Source of the DNA: Aurantiochytrium sp. KH105
Taxonomy: Eukaryota; Sar; Bigyra; Thraustochytrida; Thraustochytriidae
Reading direction: 5' to 3'
Length of the DNA: 64,000 bases
Assembly: GCA_003116975.1 (NCBI GenBank)
Contig: BGKB01000185.1
Coordinates: forward strand, 62,001 to 126,000
The notes under the pieces are model-generated. The model was not told the DNA's origin, did no database searches, and saw only the letters and a list, made by a program, of their open reading frames with translations. A program made the position numbers and the translations under genes. Every line of letters starts with the position of its first letter. Positions within the stretch are counted from its first letter, which is position 1. Below, piece after piece: positions 53,201 through 61,953 of the stretch.

Positions 53201-54855
53201 GCAAGAATTATGTCAAAGTCCCCATCTCCATCCAGATCAACCGTGGCAATGTCGTCAATCACGACGTTCAAGAGACCGTCCCCGTCTGGATCTTCTGCGC
53301 CTATGAATCGTCCTGCAGCATTCACGAGGTCCTCGAGTGCCGGTATTGAACCGCTGAAGCTAAACTCGGGCCGATCGCTGGAGCCAACGTTCGAGATTGC
53401 CCACACATAATCCACGCGACGAACCCCTTTGATGAGAGTGTATCCACTATCTTTGTCTGCTCGTATCGCTGGAAAACCATTGAATAATTGGATGTAGTCC
53501 AAGTCGCCATCGCCGTCGTAGTCGACAAAAGTCCACTTTTGTGTTCCGAGACCAAATATCCGAAATGTCCTGTTGCCGACACCATAGTGTGCCAGCATAT
53601 TGTCAATATCCAGTAAGGGCATTGGATGGCCCGTGTATGCGTCGACACCTCGCGTGGGTCGGGAGAGCAGCGCCGTAAGCTTCTCTTGCGAATCTATCAT
53701 TAAAAGCAAAAAGTCTTTGCTGTCTTGAACTCTTCCCACGCGAAGATACGTTGTGCTCGCGTTTTGATAGCTCGAAGTGAGTGCAAAGGGCGACGCCGTA
53801 TTTTCGACGAGAGCAAATCGTGGTGTTTGCGCATTTCCTCTGTTCCGATAGTATGTTATTGTGGACGCGTCGTCTTCGTTTTCTGGAATGCCAATCAGGT
53901 ATGCGTCGAGGTCACCATCAAAGTCGAAATCTGCAAAGTGAAGAGTACTCCCTATCGTCTCAGGACTCTCAAATGCGATGCCGTTGAACGGGTTCAGGGT
54001 GCTGACGGCATTCACGAATTGCGGATTGGCGAGTGTGCCAACGTTACGTAGATACATGACCTCTGGAAAGAGCGAAGGCAAGATGAAGATGTCGAGGTCG
54101 CCGTCATTGTCGAGGTCAGTCACGCTCAGGGTTCTCATGCAGTTTGAAAGAGCTCCCGAAGAGTACTCGTCGATCACAGAAGAGAAGCAGCTGTCCTCAA
54201 ATTTGCTCGGCATGGCAGTTATGGCAGCATAGAGCGCTTCAGGAAAAGGATCGTTCGGGGCGGCGACAAAGGCTGGGATGGACACGTTGCCATCGTTCCG
54301 AAAGAAACCAATGTCCTCGAGCTCGATGGGCGCTCGGTAGTCAGCCACGAGGCAATCGAGGTCGCCGTCACCATCAAAGTCGGCGAAAACGACGTTTTCT
54401 GGGCATGAGAAACCGCCAATGTTCAGATCAGCGGTCGGCAGCGTAGCAATACTGTTGCCGCCTTCGTTACGATACCATGCAAAGTTATCAACACCTGCAA
54501 CGAGGTCATCTTGGCCGTCGCCATCGAGATCTGCAAAGGCAAAGAAGCACCAAGGCTCATCGATCGCGGCGACGGTCGCCGTGGCCGCGAAGGCGTCCGC
54601 CTCGGTCCTTTCATCGAAGACGACTTGCAGTGGTTCCGGGGTGTGTCTGCACGTGCCTGCAGCCGTGGCCGCCTTGTAGTTCGGGAGGCAGTCTCCGCAA
54701 GAGTCTCCATCAATTGTTCTGTGCAGCGCCGTGCACGTCGCGTCGATGCTCTCGGCCGTCACCGTCTGTGCGTGAGACCCATCCAGCGCCAGCGCCACCA
54801 GCGTCGCCACCAAGGCCGCAACGAGGACTCGCGTCGCTCTCAAGTTTGTCGTCAT
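50236..54855 (-). CDS. VCBS/FG-GAP repeat, Cys-rich, multi-pass membrane receptor-like protein
   Basis: Protein of 1539 residues from the ATG at 54855, where a signal peptide follows (TRVLVAALVATLVALAL). The ectodomain has about nine FG-GAP/VCBS-type repeats, each with a calcium-binding DxDxDGxxD core, for example FADFDGDGDLD, VTDLDNDGDLD and FTDIDADGDID, suggesting a beta-propeller. Then comes a Cys-rich part (about 800-1080) with EGF-like and GCC2/GCC3 (TNFR-like) units such as CDPCPLGTFS. From about 1110 to 1480 there are roughly eight to ten hydrophobic helices with large loops, including a RFWFESFELWRRFVL motif before a late helix. A short basic and Ser-rich tail is cytoplasmic. Many similar Cys-rich-plus-TM proteins exist in stramenopiles and algae, sometimes called TRP-like; the function is unknown. 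Adhesion or sensing is a guess. Confidence 0.85.
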   Translation of the reverse strand: MTTNLRATRVLVAALVATLVALALDGSHAQTVTAESIDATCTALHRTIDGDSCGDCLPNYKAATAAGTCRHTPEPLQVVFDERTEADAFAATATVAAIDEPWCFFAFADLDGDGQDDLVAGVDNFAWYRNEGGNSIATLPTADLNIGGFSCPENVVFADFDGDGDLDCLVADYRAPIELEDIGFFRNDGNVSIPAFVAAPNDPFPEALYAAITAMPSKFEDSCFSSVIDEYSSGALSNCMRTLSVTDLDNDGDLDIFILPSLFPEVMYLRNVGTLANPQFVNAVSTLNPFNGIAFESPETIGSTLHFADFDFDGDLDAYLIGIPENEDDASTITYYRNRGNAQTPRFALVENTASPFALTSSYQNASTTYLRVGRVQDSKDFLLLMIDSQEKLTALLSRPTRGVDAYTGHPMPLLDIDNMLAHYGVGNRTFRIFGLGTQKWTFVDYDGDGDLDYIQLFNGFPAIRADKDSGYTLIKGVRRVDYVWAISNVGSSDRPEFSFSGSIPALEDLVNAAGRFIGAEDPDGDGLLNVVIDDIATVDLDGDGDFDIILASDNLLIYVPNMGNGTHMAFNDAVNQTLSPFREIELDGPCYIAFADVDGDGDQDLLTLGSTGFAFFRNDGSTRNPAFVPVEDSNQNPFGHLEGFTSDTHTDLMFTDIDADGDIDLVFALQGDYVSRYPTESDYNSFTVRNTGNATYPHFEAAKEKQFSYDGSVLGDRYRIYQGYADLDGDGDVDRIEQFSDLTSFDVVLNFNRNTARECLSDCSSRGYCMQPDNNTLAALGGIEKALLDVDSIDAKSFNDLVGVCICTSSDFEGDACELCASDLVYGRDCDYSCPAFSRTHTQPAYPLSLAIDDCVCDEGFVRVDVGATFECHCAAGSFVNSEAGRCDPCPLGTFSEELSADTSCAACAPYGSLTAALGATEESMCVCPADRVEVNGTCVCAIGFYQREGDDASVCGKCPAERPFTLRAGALSESECVVPTGTMLVNGEVETCDAEFVDCEVAGATLETVSVKEGYWRISSTSTEFLECPERAFCKGGAYGDYCSAHHVGILCVDCESGYAMRSDTCEPCTAAATSRDRAISAVVWIFAVILLFTPAVVTAVKWKYSIDSLDDARQTSGPLTMVRKWLSQARESLGVTLPHFGVKLRITLVFYQLFTQFVKVIGVETSAASVLGAFVDLNLGRLLGILQVGCSYSGNFYTQLLLSTVLPIVAIGAVAVAAWIAQKMSGVTTGTRAALQFATWCAFQILWLVYSGIAATLTETFLPHEMPRYEDDEDPYMALRADYSIDFDSTASRRARVYAGFMFALYPVGVGVLFSVSAWCLKKGWSQGESLSRKAMAEGIAFLLEPYRENRFWFESFELWRRFVLTSIFILVTQVSDSGGILFFTLACVLFAWFVELVAPYTEATDFWLARVSMMFLVCLGAVALSMKLNLCDQSLATKLFRGIAVLELMAFVLSLVVVFHAKKKSSRTKSLACDEGSSQGSTDVFRDDSPFVQVADVLKANTSQTKHGASFASSNVDDIHVMEDGMAAEKVVNFS

Positions 54856-55647
54856 TGCCGTGCGCGCGATCTCGTGAGCAGTCAAGCCAGCCGAGCGAGC
54901 GAACGATTTTGCTCCGCGCGGTGTCTCGGCTTGCGGACTTGCGGGCTTGCTGCTCCTTGCGGAGTTCTCTCTCGCCCCGCCTCTGCGAGCCTGCTCCGCG
55001 AGCTTGCCTTTATCCCCCGCTCGCCACCCCCCCCCCCCCCCGCGGCGCGGATTTTTGCGTAGAAGTGGACTCTTCGCTCAGCCTGAGCTGGCTCGGATTG
55101 TGTGTGGTGATTGATTGACATGAATGACACGATTGACCATCAGAAACGACCGGGCATTATCGGTAGGGGTGGCGGCTGCGGCCTTTTCGACTCGGACGAG
55201 GCCACCTTCATAAGGACAGACGTGTCGCATTCCTTCATACGGTCAAAGGCAAATGCTTAGCCTAGGCGCACTCCTTCGGTCAATCAACGAACTCTTTTCT
55301 CCAGAGAGAATTGACGCGATTGCTTCGGTAGCCAACGAGCCAGCAATCAGGGTAACGAGTCAGCCGCCAAAACGAGCTACATAAGCCAGCGGCTGCGGGT
55401 CGCATCATCCTGGTGAAAGAAGAAGAAGAAGAAGAGAGAAGAAATTCGAGAGTACACACCTGCGTCCGCGTTGTGGGAACGGGAACATAGAACCGATGAC
55501 GAAGCGCCGCGGCGATCGATAGATTACGGCAGACCGACCGGCCGCTACCCGAGCAGGAGAAGCTAGCAAACTTGCGCTCTCTGGATCGACAAAGGGTCAA
55601 TCGTGCGGTCGGGGCCCCCGTGGTCCATCCTCGTGCGCCTGCGACAA
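54856..55647. promoter_or_regulatory. Divergent promoter region
   Basis: Lies between two gene starts on opposite strands. It contains a poly-C tract at about 55027-55041 and a short GAA run at about 55418-55436. No gene is supported. Confidence 0.4.
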
Positions 55648-57663
55648 ATGAACACCGGAGCGGCAGAGGAGCAAGTCCAACGGGGGGTCATCAATGCCAA
55701 AGCCAAGACCAAGACCAAGAACAAGGCCAAGGCCAAAACCAAGGTCAAGCCAAATCGCGACGATGCGCGGCCTCAATGGAACGTGTGCTTTCCTGCCACT
55801 GAACGTGGCATTCCTCCGTACAATGCAGACACAGACCGCGCAAAGCGCGACGCAGAACGCAAGCGCGCCCTTCGCTACAAGGCCAAATGCGCGGCGAACG
55901 CGCCCCGCGAGATGCACTCAAACCTTGAAAATAACGGAAAGAAATCGAGTGGACATGTGCAGCTCGATGTGGGCCGCAAAACGATGGCGAGCGATGGTGT
56001 ATCGAGGAAAAGGGCAAGTATCTCGCTGCAAATCGTTCACGACGAAGCGAAAGGCATCGAGATGAACGTTGTGAAGCGAATTCTTGAGCGTGAATCGCTC
56101 CTCACTCTGCTCAAGGATCAAACTGGGCCGAATGACTCAGCAGAATTCTCTCGTAAAACCTGCATCAAACTTCTTTTGGATATCCGGCAAGCCTCGCTTC
56201 TTGCCATCGAAGCTATCTCGAAGTGGCGACACTGTCTGCCAGAACCCCTTCCCTTCATCTTTGAGAATCGCAACTACCTACTTCGCGTCCTAGTGGACCT
56301 CGGCTCGTTTGACTCGCACGCGTCGTTCCGAGCCGCCGTAGCCAAACACTTTCACTACGACCCGGTCACCTTTCGATTACGTGGCAACCCGTTTCTCTTT
56401 CCTGTTAGCGACGAGAGCGGCCAGGTTTGCGTTCCATTTCAATCTGAAGTGCCTCACGAACTGCATCACAAGGACAACGAAGACAGCAACATGGCCTTGT
56501 CGTATTCCAAAGACCCGCAGGATACAAGCCATATTGGCGACCTCGCAACTCGGCGCATGATTGCCGCCTGGGCAATCCTCGTCCAAGAGCATGAACGCGC
56601 GACGCAACGCCTCGCAGAGCGACAAGTTGCACACGAAGAGATTAAAGGCGGCATCAGCGCGAACGCCAAGCAAGAGATCCCGGACGGTACTCTTGGAACT
56701 CGACCCCAGAGTTCAAAGGATGCGAGGACGCGTGGTCGCTTAAACAGCTCTGCCCTGCGTGCAAATAGACTTGCCCCATTGGGCGCAGCGTCACGTCAAG
56801 CCAAGACTTTGAGCGTTGAGCCGCATGCACAAGGACGTGCCTGCCTTTGCGATCAGCCAGTCCCCGCATTTACGGTATCAGAAGTGCTGACAAACCCAAA
56901 TGCATTACCTCCGCTTACACAAGCAGATCTGCACGCCTTTCGAAGCGATAGTCGTAGCAAACTCGAGCGCATGGACGCAGACATTGCGGCCAGCCAAAAG
57001 GTTGTCGACACTCTCGAAACTGCTGTTGCCCAGGTGCAGGACCGTCTCCGCGCGCACGAAAAGAAATTGCGAAGACCTACGCCACGTCTGCCTCCCGAGA
57101 TTGAGGCCTTGCGCAACAAGTTCCAGCGTCTGTCCAAGAGCTTACATTATCGCCGCATTGAACTGCAGCGCAAACACCTCGCGCGGCATTGTTTTGTGCA
57201 GGACCAAGCCATGCGTGTTGATCTTGCCGTCCAGGCACAAGTCAAGCGTGAACTTCGCGAGCCTCTGCAAAGCAGAGACCCCGCATTGGAGCTTTCTGAA
57301 ACCTTGGACGATCCAGATGCTGCCGCGACGCTGCGTCTCGTTGCAAGAAATACTGTAGAGGGATCATTGGACGTGGCAGTCACCTCATCCGTCCGCGCAA
57401 GAGCCGCGCGCTCGCGTTCCGGGGTGGCACGCAAGACTGTTGGCGCTGCATGTATGGATGGTGTTCTACATATTGCGCAGGAAAGACTTTCCGACATTCA
57501 TGCCCGGATAAGACACCAGTTCGCTTGCACATTTGTGGAAGAGAGTGTCCAGATGGCTTTGCGTTCTGCAGAGGATCACATTGGTCTTGTCGCATCGGCC
57601 TTTGTCGCTTCTGTTCTTGACAGTGCCCAGCAACGTCTTCTCGCCGCTCATGTGGATTCCTAA
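55648..57663 (+). CDS. Hypothetical basic coiled-coil protein
   Basis: Not recognised. Protein of 671 residues from the first in-frame ATG at 55648. The N-terminus has an alternating Lys-Ala/Thr repeat coded by AAGACC/AAGGCC units. A globular-looking helical region at about 150-270 contains TCIKLLLDIRQASLLAIEA and YLLRVLVDLGSF. A disordered part follows to about 410. Then a long coiled coil (about 430-520: ERMDADIAASQKVVDTLE and RDRLRAHEKK-like heptads) with Arg/Leu-rich helices leads to a helical C-terminus. No signal peptide, membrane helix or enzyme motif is visible. Composition and layout would suit a cytoskeletal or ciliary protein, but nothing in the sequence proves it. Confidence 0.7.
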   Translation: MNTGAAEEQVQRGVINAKAKTKTKNKAKAKTKVKPNRDDARPQWNVCFPATERGIPPYNADTDRAKRDAERKRALRYKAKCAANAPREMHSNLENNGKKSSGHVQLDVGRKTMASDGVSRKRASISLQIVHDEAKGIEMNVVKRILERESLLTLLKDQTGPNDSAEFSRKTCIKLLLDIRQASLLAIEAISKWRHCLPEPLPFIFENRNYLLRVLVDLGSFDSHASFRAAVAKHFHYDPVTFRLRGNPFLFPVSDESGQVCVPFQSEVPHELHHKDNEDSNMALSYSKDPQDTSHIGDLATRRMIAAWAILVQEHERATQRLAERQVAHEEIKGGISANAKQEIPDGTLGTRPQSSKDARTRGRLNSSALRANRLAPLGAASRQAKTLSVEPHAQGRACLCDQPVPAFTVSEVLTNPNALPPLTQADLHAFRSDSRSKLERMDADIAASQKVVDTLETAVAQVQDRLRAHEKKLRRPTPRLPPEIEALRNKFQRLSKSLHYRRIELQRKHLARHCFVQDQAMRVDLAVQAQVKRELREPLQSRDPALELSETLDDPDAAATLRLVARNTVEGSLDVAVTSSVRARAARSRSGVARKTVGAACMDGVLHIAQERLSDIHARIRHQFACTFVEESVQMALRSAEDHIGLVASAFVASVLDSAQQRLLAAHVDS

Positions 57664-58098
57664 CTAGGCCTAGAAAGAGTTTATACATTATCGCAAGTCC
57701 TGCAAGGTGGTCGATCTCGCGACTTCTATTCGTCGGCAACTCAACGCAAGCAACTCTTATGACAAAGTACCTTTTGGAGCACGTCGATGCGATTCGAGGT
57801 GTGCCTTTCTCGTCGGAGTACGCGTGAGTCGTAATTCGAGAGCGAGTGCCTCTTCTTGCGCCTAGCTTGTTTTCTGCCGTCCAAGGACTCGAAAGGCGCA
57901 AGAGAGTGAGTGACCTGCGTTGCGTCAAACTCAAACTCTCAACAACTTGAAGAATCGTGAGGCAGAGGCCCGCCGAGGCCTCGCAAACTTTGCGCGGGTG
58001 GCCGCGGGGAAGGCGAGGTAGCAGAGCGCGGCCTCCGAAAACCGCTTTCTGCGCAGAAAGAACCGCGTCGACGAGCGGACGGCGGCAAGTCGTTGGCC
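57664..58098. other. Intergenic between two plus-strand genes
   Basis: Holds the 3' UTR of the coiled-coil gene and the promoter of XPG. I see no further feature. Confidence 0.4.
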
Positions 58099-61000
58099 AT
58101 GGGCGTCCATGGGCTGTGGAAGGCGCTCGCGCCCGTGGGCCGACGCGTCGATGTGCAGACGCTTCAGGGCAAGGTGCTCGCGGTCGACGCCAGCATCTGG
58201 CTCACGCAGTTTATCAAGGCGATGCGGAGTAAAGAGGACGGCCGCATGATCCATAATGCGCACATTCTCGGCTCGCTGCGACGCATTCTCAAGTTGCTCG
58301 CCAACAAAATCAAGCCGCTCTTTGTCTTTGATGGCGGCGTACCTGTGCTCAAGCGAAGGATTCGAGAGGCGCGTCGTGCCAAGGCAGACTTTAATGAGCG
58401 CATGCTCAAGCGTGCCGCGCAAAAACTTCTTCTCAACCAAATGCTTTTGCGCGAGGTATCACAAGCACAGCAAGCTCACAAGGCCAAGCTCTTGCCTGGC
58501 GATGCGCGCACCGAAAACGCTCCAGAGACGTCTCAGCCCGGCATCGCCTCCGGATTCAATATGCCCAAAGCAAGACCCGGGGTCGGGGCAGCAGCAACTT
58601 CAACAGACGCTGCGACCAAAGAACAAAACGCTGACGATGATGACGACGACGACGATGATGACGAAGACCTGCCGTTGGGGATCTCGTGGAGTCAGGCAGG
58701 CGCGGCGCAACCTGGCAAACCCCAGGATGCGCAGGCACCAAAAACTGTCGATCTTGTTGCCGACATCGAGGCCGCAACAGCCTCGGCAGCGAAAGCTGAC
58801 GACGACAACAACAACAATGTCAAGTCCGAAGTGGATAACACATTGGAAGATGACATTTTTGCAGATTCATCCGAACAGGTCGAGGAGATCATTGCCCAGC
58901 TTCCCGTCATGGCCGACGGAACGGTCGACACTTCCTCGATCGGTGTGCTTCCCAAGCGTTTGCAGTACGAAGTCATTGCCCTTCTCAAAGACAAACGGAG
59001 GCAGCGCGAATCGAAACGGAATGAGTTCATTCCAGTAGCAGGCGACCCGCGACAGTATTCTGCAATGCAGCTGTCGCACTTTCTCAAGGACGTCAATTTG
59101 AAAAAGAGACTTGATAATGTGGAGTCCAATCTCGCCAAGGCATCGGGTGCAGGCAAGCGCATTGCATCAGATGCGCGCGTGCAATATGTGCTCAAGGACA
59201 AGACAACAGACCAATCACCGGGAGTGACCCCGACTCATCAGCAAGGCGTAAAGGGGCAGTCATCCACACTGCCTCCTGTACCAAACAGCTCTACGCTTGA
59301 CAAAATTCTCGCTCAAAAGCCAGGGAAACACTCTCAGGAATTTTTCAAGATGCAGGCAGCGAATCATGCGGGAACTTACACGGGTCATAGCGAAGAGGCT
59401 CTCTCCAAGGCCATGAACACTGCGTCTCACCTCACGTCGTGGGCTGCGAATGCAGTTCGTAGCGCTGTGCGCAAGCGAAAAGCGGCCGCTCTTGCGGCTG
59501 CTGCCTCTTCTGCTGCGACCTCGGTGGATCCTGCAAACCCGACCGTGACCCGCGTGACATTATCATCGTCGTCGTCGTCGTTTTCTTCTTCCTCCGCGTT
59601 TCCAGCGCCGTCGCGATCGGAGGAAAGAGTGCATGAGGTCGTCGACATCAACGATTCGGATTCAGATTCGGATTCAGATTTTGCGCCTACAGTGTCTGCA
59701 AAACGTCGTCGCAAGGTTTTGCATGATGTTGATGATGTTGATGATGACGATGATGTTAATAAAGAAGAAGAAGAAGAAGAAGAAGAAGAAGAAGAAGATA
59801 TCAGCGAGGTATCAAAGCATGCAAATGTGGTCAAGAGCGCTTCCACCCAGGAGACAGAGAAGACAAGCGGAGAAGGTCCGAATCAGAAAACAGACAACGT
59901 CGAAAGAACTCAACCTGCGAAAAGTTCTGACGATGCGAGGAGCATTGATCGCGCTGGCGATGCAAGCAGCAAAGCAATAGTCGTCAAGAACGGGGACGAC
60001 GTCGTCGACAACGACGATGATGATGTTGATGATGATGACGATGACGACGACGATTTTCTCGACTCAATTCAATTCGAGGAGCCCCCGAAGGCGCCTCCGC
60101 TAAAGTCTGTCGTCTTGCGGCTGCCGTCGAATCATCTAGGGCAGAGACCGACAAAGCCTTTGGCGTCGTCAACATTGCGCCAACGTGCTATAAAATCCGT
60201 CACTGACGCGTCTGTTGCTGACGACAAAGTTGCTGGCGACGAAGCTGCAGATCTCTCGTCGAGCGTCGCTCCTGATGCAAGGAAACCTGGCAGCGAGCAC
60301 ATCGATCTCGCATCTGAAGCTCATGACGTCGATGGTGATCGTGACAACTTGGATCAAGTCGAAGTCAAGCTTGCATCGCGCGATGTGGATGGAGAAGATG
60401 CAAAAGTTGCAAGTGACACCGAGGCCGTTGCTGCGCGCAGTTCTGGAGATGATGCTGGCAGCGGAAGGGTCGCGAGTGAGAGCGATGCGGATGCTGCTCT
60501 CAGCTCTGGGAATGATGTCGAATATGTGGAGGAAGAGGCCGTGGGCACGTCAGCATCACAGGAGGAAGAAACGAAGGTCGATGGAGCGGATTCGTTTGTG
60601 ACGCCGGAAAAGGATGTCAACCACCTTGCAACAGAAAGCGACGACCTTGTGGCCTCTGCAGAGGCGATTGAAGTCGAAGAAGCACTGCTGCGAAAAGAAG
60701 AAGAAAACGCCGCTGAGATACGAAGACTTCGCGCGCTGGAGGAAAAGGAGTCCGATGAAGACCGAGAAAGGCGCTTGCGCGCGGCGCGGAGTTCTCTTGT
60801 GCAAGAAAACGAGAATTTGATGCGTGCGCGCTATTCGGCTCAGCGCGATTCGGAAACGGTCACGCCTGCGATGCTCGAAGACGTCAAGGAGCTGCTACGG
60901 CTCTTTGGACTTCCGTACGTTGAGGCTCCGATGGAGGCGGAAGCAGAGTGCGCCGAGCTCGAACTTTCGGGAATCGTCGACGGCGTCGTCACTGACGATT

Positions 61001-61728
61001 GTGACGCCTTCTTGTTCGGGGCGCGCAACGTGTATAAGAACATCTTTGACGATCGCAAGTATGTCGAGGCGTACAAGACGTCTGACGTTGAAAAGGAGCT
61101 CGGTATGAATCGTAAAGACATGATTCATATGGCTCTTTTGCTAGGAAGCGATTACACAACGGGGATCAAGGGAATCGGTATTGTGAATGCTTCCGAGGTG
61201 GTGCACGCCTTTCCAAATTTGGCAGACTTTCGTAAATGGGTGAACTCGCCTCCTGAGCTCGAAAGCGGTCAAAGTGCAGATACTCCGGCTCAGCGTGAGT
61301 TTAAGCGCTCCCATCGCAAAGCGCGAGAGAAGTGGGTTGTTCCTGAACAGTTTCCCTCGTTGCAGGTAGTGGAGGCTTACGAGAAACCGATTGTCGCGCC
61401 GTTGCCCAATGACTTTCGTCTCGAGTTCAAAGACCCCGAGGAGGCCGCAATTCGGCGGTACTGCGCAGCCAAGTTGGGCTGGAGTGACGCAGAGGCCCAT
61501 GCACAGATCGAACGGCCTCTTCGCGCCTTTCGCGAACGAGGCGTGCAGTCCACCTTGGATTCGTTTGTCGTGTCCTACAACGATGGATCGCGCTTTGCAG
61601 CTGTGCGTTCAAAGCGTCTTCAGAATGTGATCAAGGACAAGAGCGTGTCCTCGGGAGGACGCAAGGTTCGATTTGTGAATGCGGTTGGCGTGGAGATCGA
61701 CGGCGGCGGCACGAAAGAGGCTGAATAA
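58099..61728 (+). CDS. ERCC5: XPG/Rad2 structure-specific endonuclease
   Basis: Nucleotide excision repair nuclease of 1209 residues that makes the 3' incision. I choose the ATG at 58099 because the mature enzyme needs Met-Gly at its N-terminus (MGVHGLWKAL). The N domain (1-105) shows AVDASIW and PLFVFDGGVP with catalytic Asp. The I domain (about 930-1090) shows LPYVEAPMEAEAECAELE, VTDDCDAFLFGA and LLGSDYTTGIKGIG, all the metal-binding acidic residues of the FEN1/XPG family. The spacer is about 800 residues and very acidic, with poly-Asp and poly-Glu runs (the latter coded by GAA repeats at about 59762-59798), longer than in human XPG. The C-terminus has a PCNA-binding-like QSTLDSFV. The I domain and spacer length favour XPG over FEN1, EXO1 or GEN1. 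Nuclear. Confidence 0.93.
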   Translation: MGVHGLWKALAPVGRRVDVQTLQGKVLAVDASIWLTQFIKAMRSKEDGRMIHNAHILGSLRRILKLLANKIKPLFVFDGGVPVLKRRIREARRAKADFNERMLKRAAQKLLLNQMLLREVSQAQQAHKAKLLPGDARTENAPETSQPGIASGFNMPKARPGVGAAATSTDAATKEQNADDDDDDDDDDEDLPLGISWSQAGAAQPGKPQDAQAPKTVDLVADIEAATASAAKADDDNNNNVKSEVDNTLEDDIFADSSEQVEEIIAQLPVMADGTVDTSSIGVLPKRLQYEVIALLKDKRRQRESKRNEFIPVAGDPRQYSAMQLSHFLKDVNLKKRLDNVESNLAKASGAGKRIASDARVQYVLKDKTTDQSPGVTPTHQQGVKGQSSTLPPVPNSSTLDKILAQKPGKHSQEFFKMQAANHAGTYTGHSEEALSKAMNTASHLTSWAANAVRSAVRKRKAAALAAAASSAATSVDPANPTVTRVTLSSSSSSFSSSSAFPAPSRSEERVHEVVDINDSDSDSDSDFAPTVSAKRRRKVLHDVDDVDDDDDVNKEEEEEEEEEEEDISEVSKHANVVKSASTQETEKTSGEGPNQKTDNVERTQPAKSSDDARSIDRAGDASSKAIVVKNGDDVVDNDDDDVDDDDDDDDDFLDSIQFEEPPKAPPLKSVVLRLPSNHLGQRPTKPLASSTLRQRAIKSVTDASVADDKVAGDEAADLSSSVAPDARKPGSEHIDLASEAHDVDGDRDNLDQVEVKLASRDVDGEDAKVASDTEAVAARSSGDDAGSGRVASESDADAALSSGNDVEYVEEEAVGTSASQEEETKVDGADSFVTPEKDVNHLATESDDLVASAEAIEVEEALLRKEEENAAEIRRLRALEEKESDEDRERRLRAARSSLVQENENLMRARYSAQRDSETVTPAMLEDVKELLRLFGLPYVEAPMEAEAECAELELSGIVDGVVTDDCDAFLFGARNVYKNIFDDRKYVEAYKTSDVEKELGMNRKDMIHMALLLGSDYTTGIKGIGIVNASEVVHAFPNLADFRKWVNSPPELESGQSADTPAQREFKRSHRKAREKWVVPEQFPSLQVVEAYEKPIVAPLPNDFRLEFKDPEEAAIRRYCAAKLGWSDAEAHAQIERPLRAFRERGVQSTLDSFVVSYNDGSRFAAVRSKRLQNVIKDKSVSSGGRKVRFVNAVGVEIDGGGTKEAE

Positions 61729-61953
61729 AACATTGTTGTGCATACACTTCCCAAACCTAGAACGTGAGCAAGTTGTGAACTAGTCATACCAAAAAACTGA
61801 TCAAAGGTGTTTCGGGAGTTCGTTTTCGAAGCAGAGAAGAAATTTTGAATATGTATGTATGTAGGTATGGATGGATTGGTGTACGTGTGGTTTTGGAGGA
61901 TGCATGTACATCTGGTTTATAGGTTTCACTCTTCGGTGGCGCGATCACCTCGT
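61729..61953. other. Convergent intergenic gap
   Basis: A 225-bp space between the 3' ends of XPG and the Tubby-like gene, with a few GTAT repeats near 61850-61870. Nothing else is seen. Confidence 0.4.
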
